Source: an uncultured Bacteroidota bacterium | Lineage (GTDB): Bacteria > Bacteroidota > Bacteroidia > Flavobacteriales > Schleiferiaceae | Length of the DNA: 64,000 nt | Assembly (NCBI GenBank): GCA_913057235.1 | Contig: CAJXNI010000003.1 | Location: forward strand, 1 to 64,000 | Direction of reading: 5' to 3' | Shown: piece after piece, positions 43,365-51,815 of the stretch | Position numbering within the stretch: position 1 is the first letter of the stretch | How the letters are laid out: each line of letters opens with the position of its first letter | Position numbers and translations under genes: made by a program | The notes under the pieces: generated by a model | Told to the model about the DNA's origin: nothing | Databases searched by the model: none | The model's input: only the letters and a program-made list of their open reading frames with translations

Positions 43365-44381
43365 TTATGGTTTTTTCTTTAACTCATCTATGGTTTGCGC
43401 AAGCTGTGGCAACTTGCGGAAGTATACGTAAGACTTTTTGTAATCGCCTATAGGAAAGGCCGGGGAGCCTTGCACTATGGCGTTGTCTTTAAGGCTTTGG
43501 CCGATGCCACTTTGCGCAGCAATTTTCACATTATCGCCAATTTTTAAGTGGCCAATAATACCTACCTGACCACCAATCATGCAATTCTTGCCTATTTTGG
43601 TAGACCCGGCAATACCACTTTGTGAAGCAATTACCGTGTGCTCGCCAATCTCCACATTATGGGCTACCTGAATTAGATTGTCCAATTTCACCCCTTTACG
43701 GATGATGGTACTGCCCAGGGTGGCCCGGTCAATAACCGTGTTGGCGCCAATTTCTACCTGATCTTCAATAATTACATTACCAATTTGCGCAACTTTGCTG
43801 TAGCCTTTGGCATTGCTGGGGGCAAAACCAAAACCATCGCTACCAATAATGGCCCCTGCATGCAGGGTTACCTCATCGCCTAAAACACAATCGGGGTATA
43901 CCGTAACCCCAGAAAACAGGAGGCCTTTGGCGCCCACTTGTACGTTTTCACCCAAGGTTACATTTTGGTAAATTTTGGTGTGGTCTCCCACCTTTACCCC
44001 CGCTTCAATGCAAGCGCCTGCACCAATGTAGGCTCCTTGGCCAATTTGAGCACTTTCGTGAACGTAAGCCTTAGGGTGAACGCCCTCTTTATTATGGCGC
44101 ATTTGATTGTAAGCTTCTAAAAGCTTGGCAAAAGCACCATAGGCATCCTCTACTTTTAGCAGCGTAGTTTGCAACGGTTTTTCCGGTTCAAAATCTTTTG
44201 AGACAATTACAATGGATGCCTGAGTTTCGTATATATAAGGGGTGTATTGCGGGTTGGCTAAAAAACTTAGGGTGCCGGGTTTGCCTTCTTCAATTTTTGA
44301 GAGGCTGCTCACGGTAACGTCAGGGTTTCCCTCCACCTTTCCGTTAAGCATTTCTGCTATTTGTTGCGCTGAAAATTCCAT
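43365..44381 (-). CDS. lpxD: UDP-3-O-acylglucosamine N-acyltransferase LpxD
   Basis: 338 residues from the ATG 44379-44381 ([12 protein letters not shown]); the open frame begins 6 codons earlier inside the promoter box. LpxD adds the second acyl chain in lipid A synthesis. N-terminal uridine-binding domain to about residue 100, then hexapeptide repeats; catalytic His in [14 protein letters not shown], and [12 protein letters not shown] follows. The C-terminal helix ends the protein at normal length. It is the first gene of the lpx operon. Confidence 0.96.
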   Translation of the reverse strand: MEFSAQQIAEMLNGKVEGNPDVTVSSLSKIEEGKPGTLSFLANPQYTPYIYETQASIVIVSKDFEPEKPLQTTLLKVEDAYGAFAKLLEAYNQMRHNKEGVHPKAYVHESAQIGQGAYIGAGACIEAGVKVGDHTKIYQNVTLGENVQVGAKGLLFSGVTVYPDCVLGDEVTLHAGAIIGSDGFGFAPSNAKGYSKVAQIGNVIIEDQVEIGANTVIDRATLGSTIIRKGVKLDNLIQVAHNVEIGEHTVIASQSGIAGSTKIGKNCMIGGQVGIIGHLKIGDNVKIAAQSGIGQSLKDNAIVQGSPAFPIGDYKKSYVYFRKLPQLAQTIDELKKKP

Positions 44382-44387
44382 GGGCGC

Positions 44388-44395
44388 CAAAATTA
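44388..44395 (-). promoter_or_regulatory. -7 box of the lpx operon, very close to the lpxD start
   Basis: Minus-strand TAATTTTG, exact TAnnTTTG, only 6 bases before the lpxD ATG, so the mRNA leader would be at most one or two bases. It lies between the stop of the HD gene (44411) and lpxD, giving lpx its own start. Confidence 0.55.
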
Positions 44396-44410
44396 ACAAA
44401 TTAAGCCGCG

Positions 44411-45622
44411 TTAACTATTTATTACGCTTTTTGGGGCAAATAAAAAGTATTTGGTAACGGGTTGGCTCAAGGCCGATAGGTTCAAATGGTCAGCCGCCTG
44501 GGCAATGTCTAACAAGCTTCCGTCTTTGTATAAGAGATTAATGCGGTCTCTTTTGGGGTTATAAGCATTGTTTGAAATTTTCTCGGTAAAGCAGATATAG
44601 CGGGCTTCTTCGGGCGAGAGACCATATTTGGCCGCACTTTTCTCTTGTAAACTTTTAAGGAGCTCAGGTCCTGGCGGTTCATTGGTTATTCTTACGCCTA
44701 GTAGATCGCGGTGGAGTAGCCTTTTGGCTAACTGGCGCAGGGTTTTATCTTCTGCGTTTTGCCATTCTTTAAGGGCCGCCATAATGTCAAAATCGTCTAG
44801 CTGTGCATAGGCTTCCAGCAAGTTGCTTTTGGGGAGCGGGCCTTGCACAAAAGGTTTTAGCACGCTGGGCATTAACAGCTGACCAACCTCCTTGGCGCGC
44901 ATTAAAACCTGAATAAGGAGGAATTCTGCACTCAGTACTGTTTTATGCAAGTACACCTGCCAATACATGAGCCTGCGGGCCACCAGGAATTTTTCTACAC
45001 TGTAAATGCCTTTGGCTTCAACTACAATCTGATCGTCAGCTACATTCAACATGCTAATCAGTCGCTCGGTATTTACCCGGCCTTCGCTCACTCCAGTGTA
45101 AAAACAATCTCTTCGCAGATAGTCCAGGCGGTCCATATCCAGTTGGCTGCTGATGAGCTGGTGCAGAAATTTTTTGGGGTACATGTTTTGGAAAATCTGC
45201 AGGGCCAGATTCAGCTTACCGTTCATTTCTGCATTGAGCCGTTGCATAAATTCCAACGAAAGTTGCTCATGGCTAATGCCGGGAATAATAGAGTTTTCCA
45301 GCGCATGTGAAAAAGGACCATGGCCAATATCGTGCAATAAAATGGCCATAAGTACTGCTTCTTCTTCCGCCTCACTAATGGCCTGCCCTTTTTGCCGCAG
45401 GGTTTGCACCGCTTTACCCATTAAGTGCATCGCACCCAAGGCATGATGAAAGCGGGTATGGTAGGCTCCCGGATACACTAGGTAGGTGAGCCCTAACTGC
45501 GAAATTCGCCTGAGGCGCTGAAAATAAGGGTGTTCTACCAGATCAAAAATTAATGCGTTGGGAATTGTAATGAATCCGTAAATAGGATCGTTTAAAATCT
45601 TGAGTTTATTAGTGTGGCTCAA
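44411..45622 (-). CDS. HD-domain phosphohydrolase (dNTPase/SAMHD1-like)
   Basis: 403 residues with a TTG start at 45622; no ATG exists before residue 66. The metal-binding HD motifs are visible: [14 protein letters not shown] (His), [15 protein letters not shown] (HD) and [20 protein letters not shown] (Asp). This pattern and [27 protein letters not shown] match the SAMHD1/YdhJ-like family, which hydrolyse dNTPs or related nucleotides. The substrate is not known. It is divergent from porX with 47 bases between starts, and precedes the lpx operon. Confidence 0.85.
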   Translation of the reverse strand: MSHTNKLKILNDPIYGFITIPNALIFDLVEHPYFQRLRRISQLGLTYLVYPGAYHTRFHHALGAMHLMGKAVQTLRQKGQAISEAEEEAVLMAILLHDIGHGPFSHALENSIIPGISHEQLSLEFMQRLNAEMNGKLNLALQIFQNMYPKKFLHQLISSQLDMDRLDYLRRDCFYTGVSEGRVNTERLISMLNVADDQIVVEAKGIYSVEKFLVARRLMYWQVYLHKTVLSAEFLLIQVLMRAKEVGQLLMPSVLKPFVQGPLPKSNLLEAYAQLDDFDIMAALKEWQNAEDKTLRQLAKRLLHRDLLGVRITNEPPGPELLKSLQEKSAAKYGLSPEEARYICFTEKISNNAYNPKRDRINLLYKDGSLLDIAQAADHLNLSALSQPVTKYFLFAPKSVINS

Positions 45623-45650
45623 TCCTTAATGGTATAATTGTTAACTAACG

Positions 45651-45658
45651 CAAAGCTA
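45651..45658 (-). promoter_or_regulatory. -7 box before the HD gene
   Basis: Minus-strand TAGCTTTG, exact TAnnTTTG, 28 bases before the TTG start at 45622, in the 47-base gap shared with porX. It supports the TTG start. Confidence 0.5.
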
Positions 45659-45669
45659 AAACTAAAGTA

Positions 45670-47223
45670 ATGGACAAGATTGAGATATTATGGGTAGATG
45701 ATGAGGTGGATTTATTGAAACCACACATCATGTTTCTGGAAGAAAAGGGCTACGCGGTGGATACCGTTAACAACGGTTATGATGCTTTGGATATGGTGGC
45801 TGAAAAAAATTACAGCCTGGTTTTTTTAGATGAGAACATGCCTGGTATTGACGGTTTGGAAACCCTGCAGCGGATTAAAGAAAAGCACCAAAACTTACCA
45901 GTGGTGATGATTACCAAAAGTGAAGAGGAAAGCATTATGGAAGATGCCATTGGCTCCCAAATTTCAGACTACCTCATTAAACCGGTAAACCCCAAGCAGA
46001 TATTATTGAGCTTAAAAAAGCATTTAGATACCCGCAGGCTGGTGAGTGAGAAAACTACCAGCAATTACCAACAGGAGTTCCGTCAAATTGCCATGGATAT
46101 GGCCAGTGTGAATTCAGCCCAGCAATGGTCTGATTTGTATAAGCGTCTAATTTATTGGGAGTTGGAGCTGGATAAATTAGACGATGAAGGCTTAAACGGT
46201 ATTCTGCTCTCGCAAAAACAAGAAGCCAATAGCCAGTTTTTTAGGTTTATCACTAAAAATTACCAAGACTGGTTTGAAGGCGATGAAGATGCCCCCATGA
46301 TGAGCCATAAGTTGGTGAAAGACTGGGTGAAACCCGATTTGAACGAATCTGAAAAAACCTTTCTAGTTGTAATTGATAACCTGCGTTACGATCAGTTTAA
46401 GTTACTACAGCCTGAGTTGGAAAAATACTTCACGGTTACGGACGAACAGAGTTATTACAGCATTTTACCCACCGCTACCCAGTACGCCCGTAACGCCTTG
46501 TTTGCCGGACTGATGCCCGCGGAAATAAAAAAGCGTTTCCCCGATAAATGGGTGGAAGACAATGAGGAAGAAGGCAAAAATAATTTTGAGGAAGACTTCA
46601 TCAAAGATCAGTTTAAGCGCCTGGGTTTGAGTGGCACCAGTGTGGGCTACGAGAAGGTAACCAATCACAACTACGGTAAAAAGCTGGCCGAGAACCTGAG
46701 CAATCTAATGACCAATGATTTTAACGTGATTGTCTACAATTTTGTAGACATGCTCAGCCACTCTAAAACCGACATGAAAGTGATACGGGAGTTGGCGGAT
46801 AATGACAAAGCCTACCGTTCGCTCACTTTAAGCTGGTTTCAAAACTCACCTTTGCTGGACATGCTTAAACAATTAGCCGATAAAAAAGTGAAGGTGCTTT
46901 TAACTACGGATCATGGTACGATTAACGTTACCGAGGCTACCAAGGTGGTCGGTGACAAAAGCCTCAATACCAATTTACGCTACAAAACGGGCCGGGGCTT
47001 AAGCTACCAAGACAAAGATGTGTACGAAGTGAAAGACCCTGAAGATATTCATCTGCCCAAGCAGAACATTAATAGCCTCTTTCTTTTTGCCAAAGAAGAT
47101 CTGTTTTTTGCTTACCCCAACAACTACAATCACTACGTGAAGTACTACCGCAATACCTACCAGCACGGGGGTATTAGTTTAGAAGAAATGATCATACCCT
47201 TTGTGAGGCTGCAGGCTAAGTAG
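45670..47223 (+). CDS. porX: PorX, response regulator with a PglZ phosphatase-like domain
   Basis: 517 residues. PorX is the response regulator that controls type IX secretion genes with PorY and SigP in Porphyromonas, and it has nucleotide phosphodiesterase activity in its PglZ domain. The receiver domain (1-125) is intact: acids at WVDDE, phospho-Asp54 (VFLDENMPGIDG), Thr82, Lys104. After a helical linker, the alkaline-phosphatase-fold PglZ domain runs about 210-510: FLVVIDNLRYDQFK, ILPTATQYARNALFAG and LLTTDHGT give metal-site residues. No PorY kinase gene lies beside it. Confidence 0.93.
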   Translation: MDKIEILWVDDEVDLLKPHIMFLEEKGYAVDTVNNGYDALDMVAEKNYSLVFLDENMPGIDGLETLQRIKEKHQNLPVVMITKSEEESIMEDAIGSQISDYLIKPVNPKQILLSLKKHLDTRRLVSEKTTSNYQQEFRQIAMDMASVNSAQQWSDLYKRLIYWELELDKLDDEGLNGILLSQKQEANSQFFRFITKNYQDWFEGDEDAPMMSHKLVKDWVKPDLNESEKTFLVVIDNLRYDQFKLLQPELEKYFTVTDEQSYYSILPTATQYARNALFAGLMPAEIKKRFPDKWVEDNEEEGKNNFEEDFIKDQFKRLGLSGTSVGYEKVTNHNYGKKLAENLSNLMTNDFNVIVYNFVDMLSHSKTDMKVIRELADNDKAYRSLTLSWFQNSPLLDMLKQLADKKVKVLLTTDHGTINVTEATKVVGDKSLNTNLRYKTGRGLSYQDKDVYEVKDPEDIHLPKQNINSLFLFAKEDLFFAYPNNYNHYVKYYRNTYQHGGISLEEMIIPFVRLQAK

Positions 47224-47230
47224 CAAAATT

Positions 47231-47335
47231 TAACACGCGCGGTTGTACCGCGTGCGCATTGTAACTATAAATGCTTATAATAATAGCGTAGGTAGAATAA
47301 AAATACCAACCGAACGCGCTACAAGCGCGCTCGAG
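47231..47335. repeat. Pair of REP-like hairpins in opposite orientation
   Basis: Hairpin 1: CGCGCGG (47236-47242), loop TTGTA, CCGCGTG (47248-47254), seven pairs with one G-U. Hairpin 2: CGCGCT (47315-47320), loop ACA, AGCGCG (47324-47329), whose inner bases TACAA are the complement of TTGTA, so it is the inverted form of hairpin 1. They sit between the convergent ends of porX and a lipoprotein gene. A 73-codon open frame over this area is most likely not a gene. Confidence 0.5.
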
Positions 47336-47356
47336 AAGCTTGGATTCAAGAGCGCC

Positions 47357-48088
47357 TTACTTTTCGAAAGCCAATTCCTCCACATGGAATGTCCAAAGGC
47401 CCTTGTCGCTCAATTTGAGCCAGCCGTATTTTACATTGGATCCCTTGGTGAGCTTGAAGACTAAATACTTTTCTTGTTGACGCACCCATAAACCATGCTC
47501 AAGGGCATACATGGCACGGTGGTGGTGAGCGCTGGATTTATCTTCCTTTTTTAACAGCCAGGTGCCGGTATGCCAGTTGTTTTGAGCACTGGGCTGGGCA
47601 CCCCCGGCTATAACTGAAGGGCTGTAATAGCTGGGCTCCTCATAGTAAAACTCAGAGCCACTGCCCTGGCATTGATAGGCGCCAAGGGTATTGTAAAAAA
47701 CCGAATCAAAAGCGGCATTGGTTATGTAGCAGGTGCGCACGGTATCTACAAAGATTTTGCCGGCTACTTCAATTTGCGCGTGCAGGCAAACCAGTTCAAT
47801 GGTGGTTCTTTGGCCCCCACTTTGGTTGTAGTAAAAGTCATAATCCAAACGGAGGTCATCGGTGCCGTCTTGGTCAACATCTATGGCGAAGCGGTCTCTG
47901 AGTGTATGGTTGTCAAAAACATAAAGTGGCTCTCCGGCCGAACCAGTTTGGATGCTTACCCCGGTGGTATCACCTACAGCGAGAGTTTGGGCCATGGGCT
48001 CAGCCTGGGAGGGTGCTTTAGAACTTTCTTCCTGGCAGGCCCAAAGGCTCAAAAAAAGCAAGGCCAGAAAGCTTCTTGAAAATTGCAT
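47357..48088 (-). CDS. Hypothetical lipoprotein
   Basis: 243 residues, family not recognised. Lipoprotein signal with SLWAC (Cys18). The acidic stretch RFAIDVDQDGTDDLRLDYDF looks like a calcium-binding DxDxDG loop. The C-terminal part, KYLVFKLTKGSNVKYGWLKL, recurs in the broken neighbour at 48140-48891 (GYLVVRISGKDSYRYGWVKI). Thus a small paralogous lipoprotein family is present here as one intact and one broken copy. It converges on porX across the REP-like hairpins. Confidence 0.65.
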   Translation of the reverse strand: MQFSRSFLALLFLSLWACQEESSKAPSQAEPMAQTLAVGDTTGVSIQTGSAGEPLYVFDNHTLRDRFAIDVDQDGTDDLRLDYDFYYNQSGGQRTTIELVCLHAQIEVAGKIFVDTVRTCYITNAAFDSVFYNTLGAYQCQGSGSEFYYEEPSYYSPSVIAGGAQPSAQNNWHTGTWLLKKEDKSSAHHHRAMYALEHGLWVRQQEKYLVFKLTKGSNVKYGWLKLSDKGLWTFHVEELAFEK

Positions 48089-48139
48089 ATAAATAGGATT
48101 TGCTGGGTAAGATACTAAAAAGACCTTTGAAAGTCTAGA

Positions 48140-48891
48140 TTAGCTGGATGGCTTTTGGAGTGCGTAGGCGTGAAGTATAAAAGAACCAAATTGAGTAGTC
48201 TCGATCTTAACCCAGCCGTATCGGTAACTGTCTTTCCCACTAATTCTCACTACTAAATAGCCTTCGCCAATGCCCGTAAGTTTACTTTTGGTCCAGGCTC
48301 CTTTTGGGTTATGGTTTGGGTTCCATCCTTTATTTGAGACCCGCTTTCACGAAGCAATAGGTCTAGATTAAGCTAAGTCTGCTTGTCTGTGATGCGATCT
48401 GATTCATAAAAAACCTTTGGGCTGAAATAGTGCGTAGTTTTTTGGTGCAGTTTGGAGGGACCATCACACCAAGTGCTGTCTCGGCTGCCGCTGGGGTAAA
48501 TAAGCGTGTCAAAGTAGGGAGTTTTAGCGGGGCAAATACGCATGTCTTCCTGCATTTGTACAATGGCCACGTCCAAATTGGGGTTTAAGTTTTTCAATTT
48601 TAGCGTTTGGGTGAAACCACTATCTGTATTGTCATTCTCAAAAACAAACCACAAGTCTGGACTGCCGTCCTTAAAAAAATCAATAAAGGTGCTGTCCTTA
48701 GTTGTTTTATGGCTAAAGTCAGCTAAGGGCTTATCCATCCCTTGGTGAATATTAAAAAGGCTGGTATCACTGCTTAGGGTAAAAAGGCTTTTAGGGCCTG
48801 ACGGCACCTCTTTTTTGGTTTCTTCACAAGAAATTAAAGCCAACCAAAAGCTTAAGCAAAGTAGAATGGAAAAGCTAGGTTTTAATCGCAT
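48140..48891 (-). pseudogene. Broken paralogue of the neighbouring lipoprotein gene
   Basis: From the ATG at 48891 (MRLKPSFS, lipobox LISC) the frame is open to a TAG at 48373, giving 172 residues with the same order as the 47357 gene: a DGSPDLWFVFENDN segment, cysteine-containing middle, then THYFSPKVFYES. After the stop, a different frame carries the expected C-terminal end, GAWTKSKLTGIGEGYLVVRI and then KDSYRYGWVKI, finishing at the TAA 48140-48142. At least one frameshift and several stops separate the parts. The N-terminal lipoprotein could still be made in truncated form. Confidence 0.65.
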
Positions 48892-48971
48892 GGTTAAGGT
48901 ATTAGAAATAGATAGAGTCAAAGCTAAAAAAACAAGCTCAAAAGGCCTTCAAAAAGAAGCAAGGTAAATCC

Positions 48972-48979
48972 TACTTTTG
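48972..48979 (+). promoter_or_regulatory. -7 box directly before tsaE, predicts a leaderless mRNA
   Basis: TACTTTTG, exact TAnnTTTG, followed by only CAAA before the ATG at 48984. Confidence 0.55.
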
Positions 48980-48983
48980 CAAA

Positions 48984-49412
48984 ATGGAGCAAAGCTTTAC
49001 GGTAAACTCTGAGGCCGAACTTCCGGCTACAGCCGAAAAAATTATACAACAGCTGGGCACACAAGTGGTGCTGCTGGCAGGCCCTATGGGAGCGGGTAAA
49101 ACTACCCTGATAAAGGCTTTTTGCAAAATATTGGGTGTGGCAGAGCCCGTAAGCAGCCCTACATTTTCCGTGGTGAATGAATACCTATCTCCCCAGCACG
49201 GCACCATTTACCACTTTGATTGGTATCGGTTGGAAAACCAAGAAGAGGCCCTGGACCTGGGGCTAGACAGTTACTTAGATTCTGGTGCGCTTTGTTTTAT
49301 GGAATGGCCTGAGAAAATTAGTAATTTACTGCCCCAAGCGTTTGACCTGGTTCGGATTGAATTGGATCAAACCGCCAGAGTGATAAGTCATAAGATTGTA
49401 GCCCATGAGTAA
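48984..49412 (+). CDS. tsaE: tRNA threonylcarbamoyladenosine biosynthesis ATPase TsaE
   Basis: 142 residues. TsaE is the ATPase that works with TsaB and TsaD to make t6A at position 37 of ANN-decoding tRNAs. Walker A LLAGPMGAGKTTLIKAFCK (about 34-52), the switch region SSPTFSVVNEY, HFDWYRLE, and CFMEWPEKI are all family features. Length is normal. The alanine dehydrogenase gene starts 8 bases before its end, so the pair is likely cotranslated. Confidence 0.95.
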   Translation: MEQSFTVNSEAELPATAEKIIQQLGTQVVLLAGPMGAGKTTLIKAFCKILGVAEPVSSPTFSVVNEYLSPQHGTIYHFDWYRLENQEEALDLGLDSYLDSGALCFMEWPEKISNLLPQAFDLVRIELDQTARVISHKIVAHE

Positions 49413-50607
49413 GCCAGAGTTTTTATCCTTTTCATCTTCTGAACTAATGCCTCAGGAAGAGGTGTTGGAAGTGAAACGCGGCCGGCAACGCTTGCAAATT
49501 GGTATTCCCCGGGAAACCTGCCTGCAGGAAAAAAGGGTGGTGCTTACGCCCGATGCCGTGCTGTTACTCACCGAAAACGGCCATGAAGTGCTGGTGGAAA
49601 CCAAAGCTGGCAAAAGCGCCCATTACAGCGATAAAGACTATTCAGAGGCGGGTGCTCAAATTGTCTACTCCGCTAAAGAGGTATTTGAAGCCGATTTAAT
49701 TTTAAAGGTAGAGCCGCCCTCTTTGGATGAGATTCAATTGATGAAGCACAAGCAAACGCTCATTTCCGCTTTGCAGCTTAAAACGCAAAACAAGGAATAT
49801 TTTAAAGCCTTGATGGCAAAAAAAATCACGGCCCTAAGCTTTGAAAACATTGAAGATCAGGATGGCATAATTCCCGTAGTGCGGAGCATGAGCGAGATTG
49901 CGGGTAACACCTCTATTTTAATTGCCGGAGAATACCTCAGCAATGCCAACAACGGCAAGGGGTTTTTATTAGGCGGGGTGAGTGGCGTACCGCCTACTGA
50001 AGTAGTAATTATTGGCGCAGGCACGGTGGGTGCCTATGCCGCGCGTACTGCTCTAGGCTTGGGGGCCAACGTTAAGGTTTTTGATAAGTCTCTAACCAAA
50101 TTGCGCAGGCTGCAGAGCTTGTTAAACATGCCCATTTACACCTGCGTAATTCAGCCCAAAATTTTAGAAAAGGCCCTCATGCGCTGCGATGTAGCCATTG
50201 GAGCCATACGCGCAGAAAATGGCCGTACCCCCTGCATAGTTAACGAGGAGATGGTGCGGAAAATGAAACCGGGCAGTGTGGTAGTAGATGTAAGCATAGA
50301 CCAGGGCGGGTGCTTTGAAACCTCTGAATTGACCAACCATGATGAGCCCATTTTTACCAAGTACAACATCATTCACTATTGCGTACCCAATATTGCCTCG
50401 CGCGTAAGCCGCACCGCCTCTTTTAGCCTCAGTAATATTATGGCCCCGGTGCTCTTGGATTTTTCAGAGCAAGGAGGCATAGATGAGGTGTTGGCCACCA
50501 ATAAAGGTGTGCGTAAAGGCTTATACATTTACAAAGGCAACCTGGTGAATAAGCCTATTGGCGAGTGGTTTGACCTGCCGTACACCGAGGCGCATTTGCT
50601 GTTTTAG
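49405..50607 (+). CDS. ald: Alanine dehydrogenase
   Basis: 400 residues. It interconverts L-alanine and pyruvate with NAD, and supports use of alanine as carbon or nitrogen source. The N-terminal catalytic domain has QIGIPRETCLQEKRVVLTPD and the Lys/His region KVEPPSLDEI; the Rossmann part has VVIIGAGTVGAYAARTALGLG (about 193-213). VVDVSIDQGGCFETS and HYCVPNIASRVSRTAS are alanine-dehydrogenase-specific. It carries about 25 extra residues at the N terminus compared with Bacillus enzymes, seen in Bacteroidota homologues. It overlaps tsaE by 8 bases. Confidence 0.95.
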   Translation: MSKPEFLSFSSSELMPQEEVLEVKRGRQRLQIGIPRETCLQEKRVVLTPDAVLLLTENGHEVLVETKAGKSAHYSDKDYSEAGAQIVYSAKEVFEADLILKVEPPSLDEIQLMKHKQTLISALQLKTQNKEYFKALMAKKITALSFENIEDQDGIIPVVRSMSEIAGNTSILIAGEYLSNANNGKGFLLGGVSGVPPTEVVIIGAGTVGAYAARTALGLGANVKVFDKSLTKLRRLQSLLNMPIYTCVIQPKILEKALMRCDVAIGAIRAENGRTPCIVNEEMVRKMKPGSVVVDVSIDQGGCFETSELTNHDEPIFTKYNIIHYCVPNIASRVSRTASFSLSNIMAPVLLDFSEQGGIDEVLATNKGVRKGLYIYKGNLVNKPIGEWFDLPYTEAHLLF

Positions 50608-50697
50608 CCACCTCTTTTTGCTAGTTTGTACGCGGTGCCAGTTGCGCACGTTTTTTTAAAGCAGTCAGCATTTTTTAACTTCAAAAAGATTTGCCTT

Positions 50698-51390
50698 ATG
50701 AAAAATTACCTGATGGCGATGGTCATGCTATTTTGCATTTCCCTGCATGCTCAAGATAGTTCGGCCAGCCGCGTAGAAGATTTTTTAACCTTAGGTATAG
50801 GAGCCGCTTTCACGGATTTTTCGGCTTTAGATAAGCTAGTTTACCCAAGCTCTAAGCAGTTACCGGCTGGATTTATGTTGAGCTCGCGCTTTAGCTTTAA
50901 TTTTTTGGTGAAAGAGCGGCATTACTTCGGGTCCAACCTTTTGGGTGCAGTCGCTTGGGGCGAAACACCCAGCAACAATTATTTTGAAATTAACCAAACG
51001 GCCGTAGACTTGCATTACGGTCTGGTGCTGCGCCCCCAAAAACGGTTTCAAATTTGGCCGGAGATAGGTATACTTACCAGCGCCCATCAACTTTATTTTG
51101 AGCAAAACACCGGCCCTAATGCCAAGGCAGGGGCATTACTGCAATCGGCCAACAATGCCACCCGGTTATCTTACGGGCGGATTTATGGTCAGGCTTCGGT
51201 AGCTTTTACCTGGAAGGACAAAGGCGAACCAAGCTTTCCTTTTAGTCCCAACGCCTACGGTTTGCACCTTGGCTTTCAGCAGGCTATTGGTGAGGGCTGG
51301 TGGCGTAAGTCTAACCAAAAGACCCTATCAGGCCCCGACCTTTTTGACCAGATTTATACCGTGCACTTAAGTATGCAGTGGTTTTTTTAA
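50698..51390 (+). CDS. Hypothetical secreted protein, probably outer-membrane barrel
   Basis: 230 residues from the ATG 50698, where a clear signal peptide begins (MKNYLMAMVMLFCISLHAQ); the frame is open 24 codons further upstream without a better start. The mature part has repeated amphipathic strands rich in Phe, Tyr and Trp (GFMLSSRFSFNFLVKERHYF; GLVLRPQKRFQIWPEIGIL) and ends HLSMQWFF with a terminal Phe, a barrel signature. Family not recognised. It follows the alanine dehydrogenase gene by 90 bases. Confidence 0.65.
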   Translation: MKNYLMAMVMLFCISLHAQDSSASRVEDFLTLGIGAAFTDFSALDKLVYPSSKQLPAGFMLSSRFSFNFLVKERHYFGSNLLGAVAWGETPSNNYFEINQTAVDLHYGLVLRPQKRFQIWPEIGILTSAHQLYFEQNTGPNAKAGALLQSANNATRLSYGRIYGQASVAFTWKDKGEPSFPFSPNAYGLHLGFQQAIGEGWWRKSNQKTLSGPDLFDQIYTVHLSMQWFF

Positions 51391-51435
51391 GCCCCTAGGC
51401 CAAAATCACTTTTCTTTGCGCCACAATTTTCAAGT

Positions 51436-51804
51436 ATGAATTTTTTACGCAAACTAGCTACCTACATGCTGGGAGTGGGCTTAGGGGTAATTATGGTCTA
51501 CTTCATTTTTGGCGATAGAGACATTCAGTGCAATTACTTCCCTAATGACCGCGTGCTCTACGACCTACGCAAAAAAGAGTTGCAGTACAGTGAAAGCGTA
51601 GCCGCCCAAATGCAAGCCAATAGCTTAAACGATAGTGTTGTGATGTGGGCTCTGGAGCGCGGAAAGGTAGATTTTGAGCAAAGCCAAACCGAGAAGGAGC
51701 CTTGCAAAGAATATTTTATTGAATTAAAGGAGCCCGCCTATCAAATGAATATTCGGAATTGTGATAGTGTGGCAACTGTTCTTGAGCTAAAGAAGGTGAA
51801 ATAG
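51436..51804 (+). CDS. Small membrane-anchored protein, DUF4258-like
   Basis: 122 residues. One N-terminal membrane segment (about 8-27, YMLGVGLGVIMVYFIFG), then a soluble domain with three cysteines (CNYFPNDRVLYDLRKKEL; KEPCKEYFIELK; NCDSVATVLELKK). From memory of flavobacterial genomes, a DUF4258-type protein of this length and pattern is found near alanine dehydrogenase genes; this is a recollection, not a search. Function is unknown. Its end converges with the glycan islet. Confidence 0.55.
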   Translation: MNFLRKLATYMLGVGLGVIMVYFIFGDRDIQCNYFPNDRVLYDLRKKELQYSESVAAQMQANSLNDSVVMWALERGKVDFEQSQTEKEPCKEYFIELKEPAYQMNIRNCDSVATVLELKKVK

Positions 51805-51815
51805 CACTTTAACCA

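Noticed and set aside
47243-47464. 73-codon open frame on the plus strand over the REP-like hairpins
   Set aside because: It runs through both hairpins and into the opposite-strand lipoprotein gene, has no recognised family, and its codons are set by the palindromes.
48984-50607. Frameshift between tsaE and alanine dehydrogenase
   Set aside because: The two genes overlap by 8 bases in different frames, but both are full length with intact ends, so this is normal coupling.
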